Origin: an uncultured bacterium
GTDB lineage: Bacteria; Bdellovibrionota_C; UBA2361; CALJRW01
Direction: 5' to 3'
Assembly (NCBI GenBank): GCA_937976335.1
Contig: CALJRW010000114.1
Coordinates: 1-34,687, forward strand
Length of the DNA: 34,687 nucleotides
A model generated the notes under the pieces. That model had not been told where the DNA came from. It did not search any database and worked only from the letters and a program-made list of their open reading frames with translations. Shown in pieces: positions 8,694-17,186 of the stretch. The position numbers and the translations under genes are program-made. Each line of letters opens with the position of its first letter. Position 1 is the stretch's first letter.

Positions 8694-11159
8694 TTAACTC
8701 CACTCCATGTCTTCCCAAGCATCTTCCCTCTTTCGAGCTTCTGGGTCTTCAATAATGCCCGATAAGATAACACGACCTAGTTTTTCAGTAACTTGTTTTT
8801 TATTCATTCCTCTTCCATCAGGCATTAAAGGATCTAGAAAATCTGGATGAAATCGCATCATATGTTCTAAAACAGCCCTATCATGCTCTGATTTGGCTAA
8901 TATTGACCAAACATTAGTTCCTATCGTCGCAAAATCTTTAATTCCGTATTCCATCATTTCGTTAATATAGTATCCTATTGTTTGTAGTTCCTCTGGTGCT
9001 GGAGGCCTATCAAATCCATATGAACCTTCTTTGCTTCGCATTCTATCTACTATTGAAATTAAGTTATCGATTAGCTGTGGTTGACAGTTTTTTGATAGTA
9101 TCTTTCTTTCAAGGTCACCATTTAGGTAAGTCATTGTAATTGGATGTAGTCTTCTAAGAAGTGCGTCATTTAAAACTCTTACAAAGTTTTTAGTGAAAAT
9201 TATAAGTAAATTATCTGTATTTGCATCAATTGGTGGTCTTGACTCTGGATAAATACTTCCATCCTGAATAGGTCCAAGAAAGAAAGTGTCAATTGCAACT
9301 TCAACTTTATCAATTTCGTCTACTAGTAAAATTACAGGTTGGTTTTGGCTTTTTAGAAACGCTCTAGAAAGAACTCCTAGGTTTACAAGTTGATCTTTTG
9401 TAGTACTTTTTTTACCTGACATTGCGTTTGCAATACCCATTGTGGATGGAGTTTCAATTAAGTGCTGTGTGTTCATACCAGCATAGCAACTTAAGTTCAT
9501 AAGTTCTGCTCCAGTAACTTTTGCTAGACATTTTGCAAGATAACTTTTTCCACAACCTGAAGGCCCTTCGAGTAGTACAGATCTAATTCTGTCAGAAGGC
9601 GTATTTTGCAGTAAGCACATTTGTGTTGCAAGGAATGGCAAGCATTCATAGCCTACATCGGATAGTTTTTTTATTAAATCCTTTGGAGTTCCTATGTTGG
9701 TAAGCCCCACTCTCTCTACTTTGTAAGCTTCTTTTCTTTTAGATTCATCGGGATCTTCTATTACTCCCTTAACAACAATTCTTCCAAGTTTTTCAAAAAC
9801 TTCGTCTTTAGTTAGTAAACGTCCATTTGGTTTTAAGGAGTCAAAATAATCTGGATGATATCTAAGCATTAGTTCTAGAACAAAACGATCGTTTTCAGAT
9901 TTTGAGATCATGTACCAGATATTTCTTCCTAAAAATGTAAAATCCACAATATCCCATTCCAACATCTGCATTATGTATCTTCCAATTTTTAATAATTCTT
10001 CAGGAGCTGGAGGTCTTTCAAATTTGTAAGATGCATCACTGTAGCGCATTGTGTCAGCTATGTTTACTAAGTTATCTATTATTTGTGGCAAACAATGAGG
10101 TTTGAGAATTTTCCTCTCTAAAGTGGAATCAAGGTAAGTCATGCTAATTGGATGGACTCTTCTTAATAAAGCATCATTAATTTTGCGTTCAAAGTTTTTG
10201 GTGAAAATGATTAGCAAATTATCAGTATTAGCATCAATTGGAGCTCTTGATTCTAGCCAAATTCTTGCATCTTGAAGAGGTCCTAAAAAGAATGTATCAA
10301 TTGATACTTCGACCTTATCAATTTCGTCGACTAAGAGAATCACTGGCTTTTCTTGAGATTTAAGAAATGCTCGTGAGAGAATTCCCAGATTCATAAGTTC
10401 ATCATTAGCATCTTCATTGTTCCTGCCTGACATTGCGTTAGCTAAAGCTAGTGTTGAAGGAGCTTCAATTAAATTCTTAAAATCCATCCCTTCATAACAA
10501 GTAAGGCACATGAATTCAGCTCCACTAATTTTAGAAAGTGATTTTGCTAAGAAGCTTTTACCGCAACCTGAAGGGCCTTCCATTAGAACAGATCTAACAT
10601 TGTTAACTGGCGTATTTAGAACTAATCCAATTTGAGCAGCAACAAAAGGTAGGCATTGATAGCCTACATCTTCTAACTTTAGCGCTAATTGTTCAGGATC
10701 TCCTAAATTTTGAAACCCTGGATTTTCAACCTTATAGTCAGATTCAAATTGTTTGTTTCTAATTGCATCTTTTAGATCTTGTTTATCAATATTAAGAGTG
10801 GCTTTGAGTTTTTTTTCACTATGAATTTCTAGTTTATTTTTTTTATCATTTTCATTGTTATCGTCATCAAATGAAAAATCTAATCTTTCAACCCTATTAC
10901 CCTCTTCTTCTGCTATGTTTTCTATTTTGTCTTCATAAGAAAAATCCAATCTATCCTCAGATTGCTTCTCCCTACTACTATCCTCACTCTGAATAACATT
11001 TGGATTCAACTCTTGAATTAAACTTTGTTCAAAAGCATCTATTTCCTGATTTGATTCAAGTTCTTGAAGGTCTATTTCAGGACGCTTTCGTAAGTTATTA
11101 GGTTCGTTAAAGATAGAAGCTATTGATAATTTTTTAGATGTATTATCTTTTATTGACAT
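8694..11159 (-). CDS. Tandem-duplicated MoxR-like AAA+ ATPase
   Basis: 821 residues. Two AAA+ modules lie in tandem with a period of about 337 residues: Walker A 'GPSGCGKS' at 195-202 and 532-539, Walker B 'ILLVDEID' with Asp278/Glu279 and Asp613/Glu614, and 'LLIIFTKNF..' plus an Arg-containing 'ALLRR' after each. The two halves keep long identical blocks, so this is an internal duplication of one domain, with both sites apparently able to bind and hydrolyse ATP. Residues 1-140 are acidic and low-complexity with a repeated 'RLDFS' motif. The AAA+ part resembles MoxR/dynein-related ATPases, which remodel or load partner proteins, but the usual partner genes (von Willebrand factor A proteins) are absent here. 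It is divergent from the thioredoxin-like gene 187 bp away. Function unknown. Confidence 0.75.
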   Translation of the reverse strand: MSIKDNTSKKLSIASIFNEPNNLRKRPEIDLQELESNQEIDAFEQSLIQELNPNVIQSEDSSREKQSEDRLDFSYEDKIENIAEEEGNRVERLDFSFDDDNNENDKKNKLEIHSEKKLKATLNIDKQDLKDAIRNKQFESDYKVENPGFQNLGDPEQLALKLEDVGYQCLPFVAAQIGLVLNTPVNNVRSVLMEGPSGCGKSFLAKSLSKISGAEFMCLTCYEGMDFKNLIEAPSTLALANAMSGRNNEDANDELMNLGILSRAFLKSQEKPVILLVDEIDKVEVSIDTFFLGPLQDARIWLESRAPIDANTDNLLIIFTKNFERKINDALLRRVHPISMTYLDSTLERKILKPHCLPQIIDNLVNIADTMRYSDASYKFERPPAPEELLKIGRYIMQMLEWDIVDFTFLGRNIWYMISKSENDRFVLELMLRYHPDYFDSLKPNGRLLTKDEVFEKLGRIVVKGVIEDPDESKRKEAYKVERVGLTNIGTPKDLIKKLSDVGYECLPFLATQMCLLQNTPSDRIRSVLLEGPSGCGKSYLAKCLAKVTGAELMNLSCYAGMNTQHLIETPSTMGIANAMSGKKSTTKDQLVNLGVLSRAFLKSQNQPVILLVDEIDKVEVAIDTFFLGPIQDGSIYPESRPPIDANTDNLLIIFTKNFVRVLNDALLRRLHPITMTYLNGDLERKILSKNCQPQLIDNLISIVDRMRSKEGSYGFDRPPAPEELQTIGYYINEMMEYGIKDFATIGTNVWSILAKSEHDRAVLEHMMRFHPDFLDPLMPDGRGMNKKQVTEKLGRVILSGIIEDPEARKREDAWEDMEWS

Positions 11160-11346
11160 ATAACCTGCATAAAAAAACCTAGTAATATTAAGTGTTTAAT
11201 TCTCTTTAGAAAAACACCTACATAAGTGTTATGAGAAGTTTATGGTAAATAGTGCATAAAATTTTCGTAGTTTTGAGTAAGAGTTTGTAAGTTGCTATGT
11301 TCAAGTGCCTATTGAAAAATAGAGTTAAGTTAAAGGAGATATGTTA
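11160..11346. promoter_or_regulatory. Divergent promoter region, AAA+ / thioredoxin-like genes
   Basis: 187 bp between two divergent genes. It must contain promoters for both. The only clear signal is the Shine-Dalgarno AGGAG at 11334-11338 before the thioredoxin-like gene. No operator is obvious. Confidence 0.35.
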
Positions 11347-12777
11347 ATGAGTTATGGAACTAGTTACGATAATTCTGGGAGTGGATATCATTTTCCTGGA
11401 AATCCTTTAGCAGCTCAGCCTGAGGATGTTACTTCTCGTATAGAAGCTGGTAAGACTTTTGTTCTTAATATAGTAACTGAATGGTGCCGTGATTGCACTG
11501 AACATCAAAGGCCTTATTTTCCTGAATTTGTTAGACGTTTAAATGTTAGTGGAATTGAAGTCTTAGAACTTAATGTTCAGGAAGAAAGAGAAGGCTTTAT
11601 CTCTGAAGCAAATAAAGAAATTTTAAGTAATTTTCAAGAGAGGCGCTATCCTAGAACAGTTTTAGTAGTTGATGGAAAAATTTCTGATTCAGAAAATATA
11701 GAAGTAATCGAGCCAGAGGAACTTAATTCTTTAGCGAGTCGTTTCATTGAGATAGGAAAAACAGCTAAGAATAATAATAGCAGTTCTCAGCTTGACCTAA
11801 CTATTTTAGGCTCATTAGGAAATGAAACAGAACAAGAGGCTTATAACAGTAGTTGTTTAAAGCTTAATGATGATTCCTTAGTTAAAATCATTTCTGAACA
11901 AACTGCTCTAAACTTAGTATCCATGGAGGGGGTTGGGTTTAAAGATGTAATGCGTATTGAACTAGCACTTTCAAGCTTAGATAGGGATAGAAAGTTAAAA
12001 GCTTTAGATGTTTCTAATATAACTGATGACTTAGCTAATTTAACTCTTAGTGATGTTGGAGCAAGCCGTTTAGTCATTGATTATTTTGAAAATATGGCTA
12101 TTTTAAACGTTTTAGAGCGAATTCAAAATTGTGAAGATCATCCAGGAGATATTTTTGTTAACGATCTTTATTTATCTGAAACGTTAACTCCTCAGGAAAA
12201 ATTAGATATAGGGACTGAAACTTATTTTATTCTTTCTACTCTTGGATTTTCTTCTCATGCTGAGCTTTATAGTTTATATATATTGTCAGAAAAGAGGTTA
12301 AATTCTGGAGATATGACAAGTAGTATTGGTAGTTTTCTTAAGAGTTTAAATCCTATTAATTTTAAAGAAAATGTAGAACTTGATCCTAAAATACTATTAG
12401 AACTTAGTGAATTATCTCTTGATAGTTCTGAAGAAACTTTAAATCCGGATGTAATTCCTTTAGATCAAGAAGACGACCCAAATATAGATTTATATTTATC
12501 GAATTTTGATTTTGATAGAAGAGATGCTCAATGGTTCGAAGAAGAGTTAGAAATAAGAAATGTTAGTTCTGAAAGAAGAGATAATTCTCCAGAAAAATTA
12601 ACGTCTTTAGATTTGAGTTCTCAAAATCCTGATGTAGACTTTCTTATGGATTCCTATCTACTCGATCTCTACTCAGGCGAAAGCAATGTAGCTCAAGCAC
12701 CTAAGTCAGAAAGTCTATTAGTTAAACTTAGAAGAGGCCTAACTAAACTGGCTAGCTCGTTTTTTAGAAAAAACTAA
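11347..12777 (+). CDS. Protein with N-terminal thioredoxin-like domain and unknown C-terminus
   Basis: 476 residues from the ATG chosen here; an in-frame ATG six bases upstream (11341) is only two bases from the Shine-Dalgarno AGGAG, while 11347 has the usual eight. Residues about 15-130 resemble a thioredoxin fold: 'TFVLNIVTEWCRDCTEHQRPYF' contains a WCxxC with Cys47 and Cys50, followed by 'YPRTVLVVDGK', where the cis-Pro region would be. No signal peptide is seen, so it should be cytoplasmic, which is unusual for a CxxC protein involved in disulfides. The remaining 340 residues are Ser/Leu/Asp/Glu-rich and match nothing I recognise. It is divergent from the AAA+ ATPase and faces the FKBP gene. 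Confidence 0.6.
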   Translation: MSYGTSYDNSGSGYHFPGNPLAAQPEDVTSRIEAGKTFVLNIVTEWCRDCTEHQRPYFPEFVRRLNVSGIEVLELNVQEEREGFISEANKEILSNFQERRYPRTVLVVDGKISDSENIEVIEPEELNSLASRFIEIGKTAKNNNSSSQLDLTILGSLGNETEQEAYNSSCLKLNDDSLVKIISEQTALNLVSMEGVGFKDVMRIELALSSLDRDRKLKALDVSNITDDLANLTLSDVGASRLVIDYFENMAILNVLERIQNCEDHPGDIFVNDLYLSETLTPQEKLDIGTETYFILSTLGFSSHAELYSLYILSEKRLNSGDMTSSIGSFLKSLNPINFKENVELDPKILLELSELSLDSSEETLNPDVIPLDQEDDPNIDLYLSNFDFDRRDAQWFEEELEIRNVSSERRDNSPEKLTSLDLSSQNPDVDFLMDSYLLDLYSGESNVAQAPKSESLLVKLRRGLTKLASSFFRKN

Positions 12778-12786
12778 AAATCATAT

Positions 12787-12814
12787 AGCTTAAAACTTCT
12801 AGCTTAAAACTTCT
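12787..12814. repeat. 14-bp tandem repeat at the FKBP gene end
   Basis: 'agcttaaaacttct' occurs twice in tandem. The second copy includes the last codons of the FKBP gene, whose TAG stop (12799-12801) sits at the junction, so the duplicated copy lies just past the stop. It fills the gap between the convergent genes. Confidence 0.7.
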
Positions 12815-13491
12815 AATAATTCTACCTCAAATACAAGTACAGAATTAGGTGGAATACTAGGTCTTCCTCTCTCACCATATGCAAGATCTCCAGGAATAAA
12901 AAACTTAGTTTTTCCTCCAGTTTTCATCATTGGAATTCCTTCTGTCCAGCCTTTAATAACTTGTTTAAGTCCAAATTCAGCAGGCTTATCTCTTTTGTAA
13001 GAACTATCAAATTCAGTTCCATCTAAAAGAGTCCCTTTATAATGAACTTTTACTTTGCTGTCAGCAGTCGGTGCTTTTCCAGTTCCTTCTTTAATAACCA
13101 TATACTGAAGTCCAGAAGGTGTAACTTTAACTCCCTCTTTAGCTTTATTTGCAGCAAGAAATTCAGCTCCTTTTTTCTTATTCTCTTCTCCTTCTGTTTT
13201 CATTTTTTCCATAGCAGCGTTTCTGATTTCAGTCATTACTGCCTGGCTTTCTTCTTCACTTAAGAGGCTTTCTTTTCCGTCTACAGTATCTTTAATTGCG
13301 CTCTTTAAAACATCATAGTCTATATCAATTCCTTGAGCTTTAATTCCTTGTCCAACTTGACGACCAACAAAGTAGCTATGTTTTGTTTTAAGGTTAGTCA
13401 TATCGAGTGCAGTTTCAGAAATGCAGCTCGACACGAGTGAGTTTGAAATAACTAGTAATACTATAAGAAAGAGAGTTAGATGTTTTTTCAT
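12799..13491 (-). CDS. FKBP-type peptidyl-prolyl isomerase lipoprotein (FkpA/Mip-like)
   Basis: 230 residues. A lipoprotein-like signal ends at 'SLVSSC' (Cys23), placing the protein in the periplasm or on a membrane. Residues about 35-110 are the helical dimerisation domain of FkpA/FklB/Mip proteins ('[13 protein letters not shown]'), and about 120-229 the FKBP catalytic domain: '[18 protein letters not shown]', '[12 protein letters not shown]', '[13 protein letters not shown]', '[15 protein letters not shown]'. It should speed proline isomerisation in exported proteins. The genes that follow on the same strand are envelope genes (lpxI, lpxA, fabZ, skp), 31 bp upstream, so it may be the last gene of that operon. 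It could equally be called fkpA, fklB or mip. Confidence 0.9.
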   Translation of the reverse strand: MKKHLTLFLIVLLVISNSLVSSCISETALDMTNLKTKHSYFVGRQVGQGIKAQGIDIDYDVLKSAIKDTVDGKESLLSEEESQAVMTEIRNAAMEKMKTEGEENKKKGAEFLAANKAKEGVKVTPSGLQYMVIKEGTGKAPTADSKVKVHYKGTLLDGTEFDSSYKRDKPAEFGLKQVIKGWTEGIPMMKTGGKTKFFIPGDLAYGERGRPSIPPNSVLVFEVELLEVLS

Positions 13492-13522
13492 AAGATTGAT
13501 CCTCTAAATTAATATTTGGTTA

Positions 13523-14362
13523 TTATAGTTCGTTTACTACTTTAAGGGCAATACCAAAGCTATTTGCTTCCGATATAGTAATTTCAGGCATTAACATAAG
13601 GGCTGAGTCTGTTTTTAGAGCTAAGGCTGTAACTCCTGCTTTTTTCATATTCTGAATCGTGTTCGGTCCAATTGCAGGTAAATCTAGTCTTTTATCTTGA
13701 TTTACTTTGCAAAGCTTAACCATCGCTAGCCCATCTTGCTTTACGTTACTTTTAATTTTAGTTAGTTCTCCAGCCCTTTCTATCGTTGCGTCAGTTCCTT
13801 CTTGAGCTTCAATTGCAATCACTAGTTCGTCATAAGCTAAAACAGTTTGGCCAGCATCAACTTCGCCAAGTTTTAGAGCAGCTTCCCACGCAAGTTTTAA
13901 ATTATTCTTTTCTTTTTCTGTAAAATCTCTTTTAGTTAACAGTCCTTCTTTTACTATAGAACTATCTAATATTTCCTCCGGCGCTATTACTTTAATCCCC
14001 TGACTTTCAATTTCTTGAGCAATTCCTCTTAAAACTGCATCGTCTTTTTTGTTTTTTAAGTTTGCAATAATTTTTCTTGCAGTTTTATCAAGTCTCATTA
14101 AACCAAACCAGCTAGGTCTTTTAATTCCACCAAGAAATACGGTTTCTTTTACGCCTTTAGATTTTAATGTTTCAATTATTTTTTCAATTTGTCCAACATA
14201 AACCCATTTACAAAAAGTTGCATATTTTTTGATGTCAGCATTAGTTTCATTGAGATGGGCAAGAACAATGACTTCATATCCTTTTTCTTTTGCGGTTTTA
14301 GCAAATTCTATAGGGAAAAAGCCGTTCCCAGCGATAAGTCCTATTGCTTTCTTAGACTGCAA
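13523..14362 (-). CDS. lpxI: UDP-2,3-diacylglucosamine pyrophosphatase LpxI
   Basis: 279 residues, the normal size of LpxI. It hydrolyses UDP-2,3-diacylglucosamine to lipid X and UMP in lipid A synthesis, replacing LpxH in alphaproteobacteria and some other lineages. Diagnostic stretches are 'GLIAGNGFFPIEFA' at the N-terminus, 'GGIKRPSW', and 'VDAGQTVLAYDELVIAIEAQEGTDATIERAG' in the catalytic half. The start is TTG, preceded by AGAGGAA, and lies 22 bp inside the end of lpxA, so the two are coupled. The order fabZ-lpxA-lpxI is typical of alphaproteobacteria, but lpxB, often next, does not follow here; the next gene is the FKBP lipoprotein. Confidence 0.92.
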   Translation of the reverse strand: MQSKKAIGLIAGNGFFPIEFAKTAKEKGYEVIVLAHLNETNADIKKYATFCKWVYVGQIEKIIETLKSKGVKETVFLGGIKRPSWFGLMRLDKTARKIIANLKNKKDDAVLRGIAQEIESQGIKVIAPEEILDSSIVKEGLLTKRDFTEKEKNNLKLAWEAALKLGEVDAGQTVLAYDELVIAIEAQEGTDATIERAGELTKIKSNVKQDGLAMVKLCKVNQDKRLDLPAIGPNTIQNMKKAGVTALALKTDSALMLMPEITISEANSFGIALKVVNEL

Positions 14363-15129
14363 ATTCCTCTTTCTGAATTTTTAATAAAGTTTAACATGAT
14401 TTTAGAAAATTTGGATTGAGATTCATCTGCAGCTAAAGTGTTTAATTTTTTACTCAGTAATCCTGGTTTTAAGAATAAGTCTTTATATGTGTTTTTTAAA
14501 CTTCTAATGTCTTCAACAGAAAATCCATTTCTTTCAAGGCCAGTCTGATGAATTCCAATTATTTGAGCCCTATCTCCTTGTACCATGCAATATGACGGAA
14601 CATCTTGGCTAGTCATAGCACCCGCAGCAATCATAGAGAGTTCTCCCACTTTCACATATTGATGAACTGCAGCAAGTCCTCCTATAAAAACTTTATCTTC
14701 AATAGTTACGTGTCCAGCAATTGTAGCTGCATTTGCAAATATACATTTATTTCCAACGCGACTATCATGTCCCAGGTGTGTACTAGCCATAAATAGATTT
14801 TGATTTCCAACTTGAGTAAGCATGCCCCCGCCTTCTGTTCCAGGCTGAAGTGTTACGTATTCTCTAATTATATTGTTATTACCAATGATTAACTTACTTG
14901 CTTCCCCTTTAAACTTTAAATCTTGTGGTTCAGCACCTATTGAAGCGAATTGAAAAATCTTGTTCTCATTTCCAATTTCCGTATGTCCTTCAATAACAAC
15001 ATGAGGTCCAATTTTACTATTTTCTCCAATTTTTACATTACTTCGTATAATTGAATATGCACCTACAGTTGTACCTGCACCTATTTCAGCTCCATCTTCA
15101 ATAATTGCAGTGTCGTGTATACTTGTCAT
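14341..15129 (-). CDS. lpxA: UDP-N-acetylglucosamine acyltransferase LpxA
   Basis: 262 residues. It transfers a 3-hydroxyacyl chain from ACP to UDP-GlcNAc, the first step of lipid A synthesis. The N-terminal two thirds are hexapeptide repeats (left-handed beta-helix), for example 'IEDGAEIGAGTTVGAYS' and 'VKIGENSKIGPHVVI'. The family motif 'SIGAEPQDLKFKGE' is present, as is the catalytic His (His121 in 'THLGHDSRVGN'). The C-terminal helical domain starts near 190 with 'NGFSVEDI'. It lies 5 bp after fabZ and overlaps lpxI, consistent with one operon. A complete, ordinary copy. Confidence 0.95.
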   Translation of the reverse strand: MTSIHDTAIIEDGAEIGAGTTVGAYSIIRSNVKIGENSKIGPHVVIEGHTEIGNENKIFQFASIGAEPQDLKFKGEASKLIIGNNNIIREYVTLQPGTEGGGMLTQVGNQNLFMASTHLGHDSRVGNKCIFANAATIAGHVTIEDKVFIGGLAAVHQYVKVGELSMIAAGAMTSQDVPSYCMVQGDRAQIIGIHQTGLERNGFSVEDIRSLKNTYKDLFLKPGLLSKKLNTLAADESQSKFSKIMLNFIKNSERGICSLRKQ

Positions 15130-15134
15130 TTAAT

Positions 15135-15584
15135 TTAGCTTTCTGAAATTGCAGAAATTGTTCCTGATGCTACTACTTGCCCATCAACAAGAGCTTTGCT
15201 TTCTATTATCCAAAGACTTTTTTTGTTATTAACAAATTTTACTTCTAGCCTTAAAGTATCTCCAGGTTTAACCATTTTTTTCCATTTAAAATTTTTGCAA
15301 CCTACAAGATAAATTCCAACACCTTCCCCAGCACCTTGAGTTGATTTTAATGCAAGAATTGCAGAAGTTTGTGCAAGAGCCTCCATAATAATAACTCCAG
15401 GCATAACAGGATTTCCCGGAAAATGACCTTTGAAATAGTCTTCTTCTGCTTTGACTTCTTTTATGGCAACAATACTTTCACTATCATTGAATTCGATCAC
15501 CCTATCTACAAACAAAAAAGGTTCTCTATGCTGGATGATTTCCTTTATCTGTTCTTTATTAAATACAATATTTTCTTCTTCCAT
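15135..15584 (-). CDS. fabZ: 3-hydroxyacyl-ACP dehydratase FabZ
   Basis: 149 residues, the usual size. It dehydrates 3-hydroxyacyl-ACP in fatty acid elongation. The hot-dog fold signature 'GHFPGNPVMPGVIIMEALAQ' carries catalytic His54 and Glu68. The gene stands between skp and lpxA as in many proteobacteria, where it balances fatty acid and lipid A synthesis. It begins 13 bp after skp. The gene order without lpxD between skp and fabZ is a small departure from the common skp-lpxD-fabZ-lpxA order. Confidence 0.95.
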   Translation of the reverse strand: MEEENIVFNKEQIKEIIQHREPFLFVDRVIEFNDSESIVAIKEVKAEEDYFKGHFPGNPVMPGVIIMEALAQTSAILALKSTQGAGEGVGIYLVGCKNFKWKKMVKPGDTLRLEVKFVNNKKSLWIIESKALVDGQVVASGTISAISES

Positions 15585-15597
15585 ATCTTGGCTTTAA

Positions 15598-16116
15598 TTA
15601 AAAATTAATTTTTTTAGAATTAAGTTTTTCTATGACTTTAGAACTTACATCTACAGAACTATTTGAGTAAACTATAAAATTAACATTTTTATCAAAAATA
15701 AAATCATAATCTTCTTCTTCAACAAGTTCTTTGAAAATTTCTTGAGTTTTTTCTACAATTTTTCCAATATATTGATTATTTTTCTTACTAAAATCTTCCC
15801 TTAAGTCCATAACTTGTCTTTTTAGATCTTTATCACGAGCTTGAAGCTTTTCAAGTTTTTCGTCGAACGCATCTTGCGAAATGACTGAACTTTGTTTTGC
15901 AAGTTTTTGTTTCTCGCTCTCAAGTGCCTTAATCTTTGATTCAAGCTTGTCTTTGTAGGAATTCATAGATTTATCAAGCTCTTTTTGAGCCATTTTTCCA
16001 GATTTTGATTCTTGCAAAACTTTATTCATATTTACAATGCCAATTTTTGGAGAGGCAAATGTGTTGCTTGGAATTAGTAATAGAGTAAGTATGGTAATTT
16101 TAGTAATAAATCTCAT
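15598..16116 (-). CDS. skp: Periplasmic chaperone Skp/OmpH family
   Basis: 172 residues. Signal peptide at about 1-21 ('MRFITKITILTLLLIPSNTFA'), then 'PKIGIVNMNKVLQES', the conserved start of the OmpH/Skp fold, then a long charged coiled-coil (about 40-130) and a short C-terminal segment around 'YDFIFDKNVNFIVYS'. Skp holds unfolded outer-membrane proteins on their way to BamA. In most proteobacteria bamA directly precedes skp; here 8.5 kb of accessory DNA separates them, so skp-fabZ-lpxA-lpxI must be read from a promoter in the 16117-16307 gap or from within the island. Confidence 0.9.
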   Translation of the reverse strand: MRFITKITILTLLLIPSNTFASPKIGIVNMNKVLQESKSGKMAQKELDKSMNSYKDKLESKIKALESEKQKLAKQSSVISQDAFDEKLEKLQARDKDLKRQVMDLREDFSKKNNQYIGKIVEKTQEIFKELVEEEDYDFIFDKNVNFIVYSNSSVDVSSKVIEKLNSKKINF

Positions 16117-16307
16117 GTAGTTAGCATAGGATAATTGGCAGGAAAGTTCAAATTTTTAGCGTTTAATATTTTTGCTCTAAATTAAAGCAATGTATTGTAC
16201 ATTGGGTGTAGAGAGAATAACAATACATTTACTGTAACTTTCTATAGCTTTAGTAAGGGAGTATTGTTAATAAGAAAGGATTATTTAGAAATTACATTTT
16301 AAGTTAA
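16117..16307 (-). promoter_or_regulatory. Upstream region of skp with a palindrome
   Basis: Contains a perfect 7+7 bp palindrome around TTG ('caatgta' / 'tacattg', 16188-16204), and the same motif recurs inverted as 'acaatacatt' at 16220-16229. This is the only place where a promoter for the separated skp-fabZ-lpxA-lpxI group can lie if the island does not provide one. Whether the palindromes are operators is inference. Confidence 0.35.
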
Positions 16308-16589
16308 CTACAGCTCTTCTCTTCTTATTGCATTTCTTAATGTATGAAAATTCTTATCAAATTCTAGCTCTCTTTTGTCATGTAACTTTTGATCGAAAAT
16401 TTGATCGCCCCATCTTGCAATTATGGAGTCATCTATATCCTCAAATGAAAGACTATTGGTTAAAAGCATAGTATTGCGTATCTGTTCATCCATCATTTCA
16501 ACCCAGCGCTCTAGACCAGCCTCACCTGCATATCCTCCTGCATAAGAAGGCCCTCTACCACAAAAGACAAAATCTACTAATCCAATCAA
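16308..16589 (-). CDS. Hypothetical small protein at the island's left edge
   Basis: 93 codons. Some segments look protein-like, for example Trp/Asp-rich 'ARWGDQIFDQKLHD' and 'ERWVEMMDEQIRNTM', with no signal peptide or membrane helix. No family recognised. It could be the remnant of a larger gene or a false ORF; it sits between skp and the first attC-like site. Confidence 0.35.
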   Translation of the reverse strand: MIGLVDFVFCGRGPSYAGGYAGEAGLERWVEMMDEQIRNTMLLTNSLSFEDIDDSIIARWGDQIFDQKLHDKRELEFDKNFHTLRNAIRREEL

Positions 16590-16802
16590 CGTAAGTTTTC
16601 TCTGTTGAAAGACTATATCCTTTGAATCTGATTCTATTTATCACTTGAGGTATCAATTTACTTTTATTGCCTATATTTTTCATATATAGAAAAATACTAG
16701 AAAATATAAGAAAGTCAAATAATTTCTGTCAGTTTTAATTCTTTTAAAATTATCTATAAATAAATTAAAATACTTAAATACTTTTATTTTTTACTAAAAC
16801 AT
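16590..16802. other. AT-rich spacer at the left side of the island
   Basis: About 210 bp, very AT-rich, with no ORF or convincing structure. It leads into the first attC-like site at 16803. Confidence 0.4.
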
Positions 16803-16975
16803 CATCAACTCATGTTCCTGCGAATTCGCTTGGAACATGGGGTTTCTATCCTGGGTTGATCAGTTTTCTCCTGAGTACTTTTATTCAATAGATTTGGTAG
16901 GTTAAGTATGATAGAGTTGTTTGACCAGTCGGGAACATGAGTTGGTGTGCCGTCTGTATCATACATATGTTGAAC
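16803..16975 (+). other. attC-like recombination site, left copy (long form)
   Basis: A 173-bp site with integron attC architecture, read on the plus strand. A weak R''-like core CATCAAC (16803-16809) begins one arm ('caactcatgttcc', 16806-16818) that pairs with 'ggaacatgagttg' at 16932-16944; the site ends in GTTGAAC (16969-16975), which fits the R' consensus GTTRRRY. Inside the left part is a second hairpin: 'catgttcc' (16811-16818) also pairs with 'ggaacatg' at 16832-16839 around a palindromic 'gcgaattcgc'. The last 131 bp before GTT recur at 23381. GAAC at the end is also an IS91-type target tetranucleotide. Weak R'' makes this less certain than other sites. Confidence 0.5.
16841..16971 (+). 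repeat. 131-bp direct repeat, left copy
   Basis: Matches 23381-23511 with five substitutions in 131 bp. Both copies end at the same GTT trinucleotide and diverge directly after it (GTTGAAC here, GTTATCG in the right copy). The two copies bracket about 6.4 kb of the island. Confidence 0.9.
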
Positions 16976-17038
16976 CCAAGCTGCTGTCGCAGCGAATAAT
17001 CACGTTGAGTCAAAACCTACCCTCCCCCGCCGACCCCG

Positions 17039-17087
17039 CTGGATTAAGTCAATTAATTTTTGTGAAAAATGAATTGACTTAATCCAG
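17039..17087. other. Perfect 16-bp stem hairpin ahead of the recombinase gene
   Basis: 'ctggattaagtcaatt' (17039-17054) is followed, after an inner stretch that itself can pair, by its exact complement at 17072-17087. It lies between the left attC-like site and the recombinase gene, in DNA that is locally more GC-rich than its surroundings (cccccgccgaccccg just before). It may belong to the terminal subsequence of the IS91-type element, whose ends are replication origins with hairpins, but no full end can be defined. Confidence 0.4.
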
Positions 17088-17186
17088 TGCCGGAGCCAAA
17101 CAAAGACCTTAAGTCCCCCCTAGTGTTATCCGAAGTAAAAATTGGACCAACAATTTAAAAACTTTAGATGTCACCAGGAGGGACAA

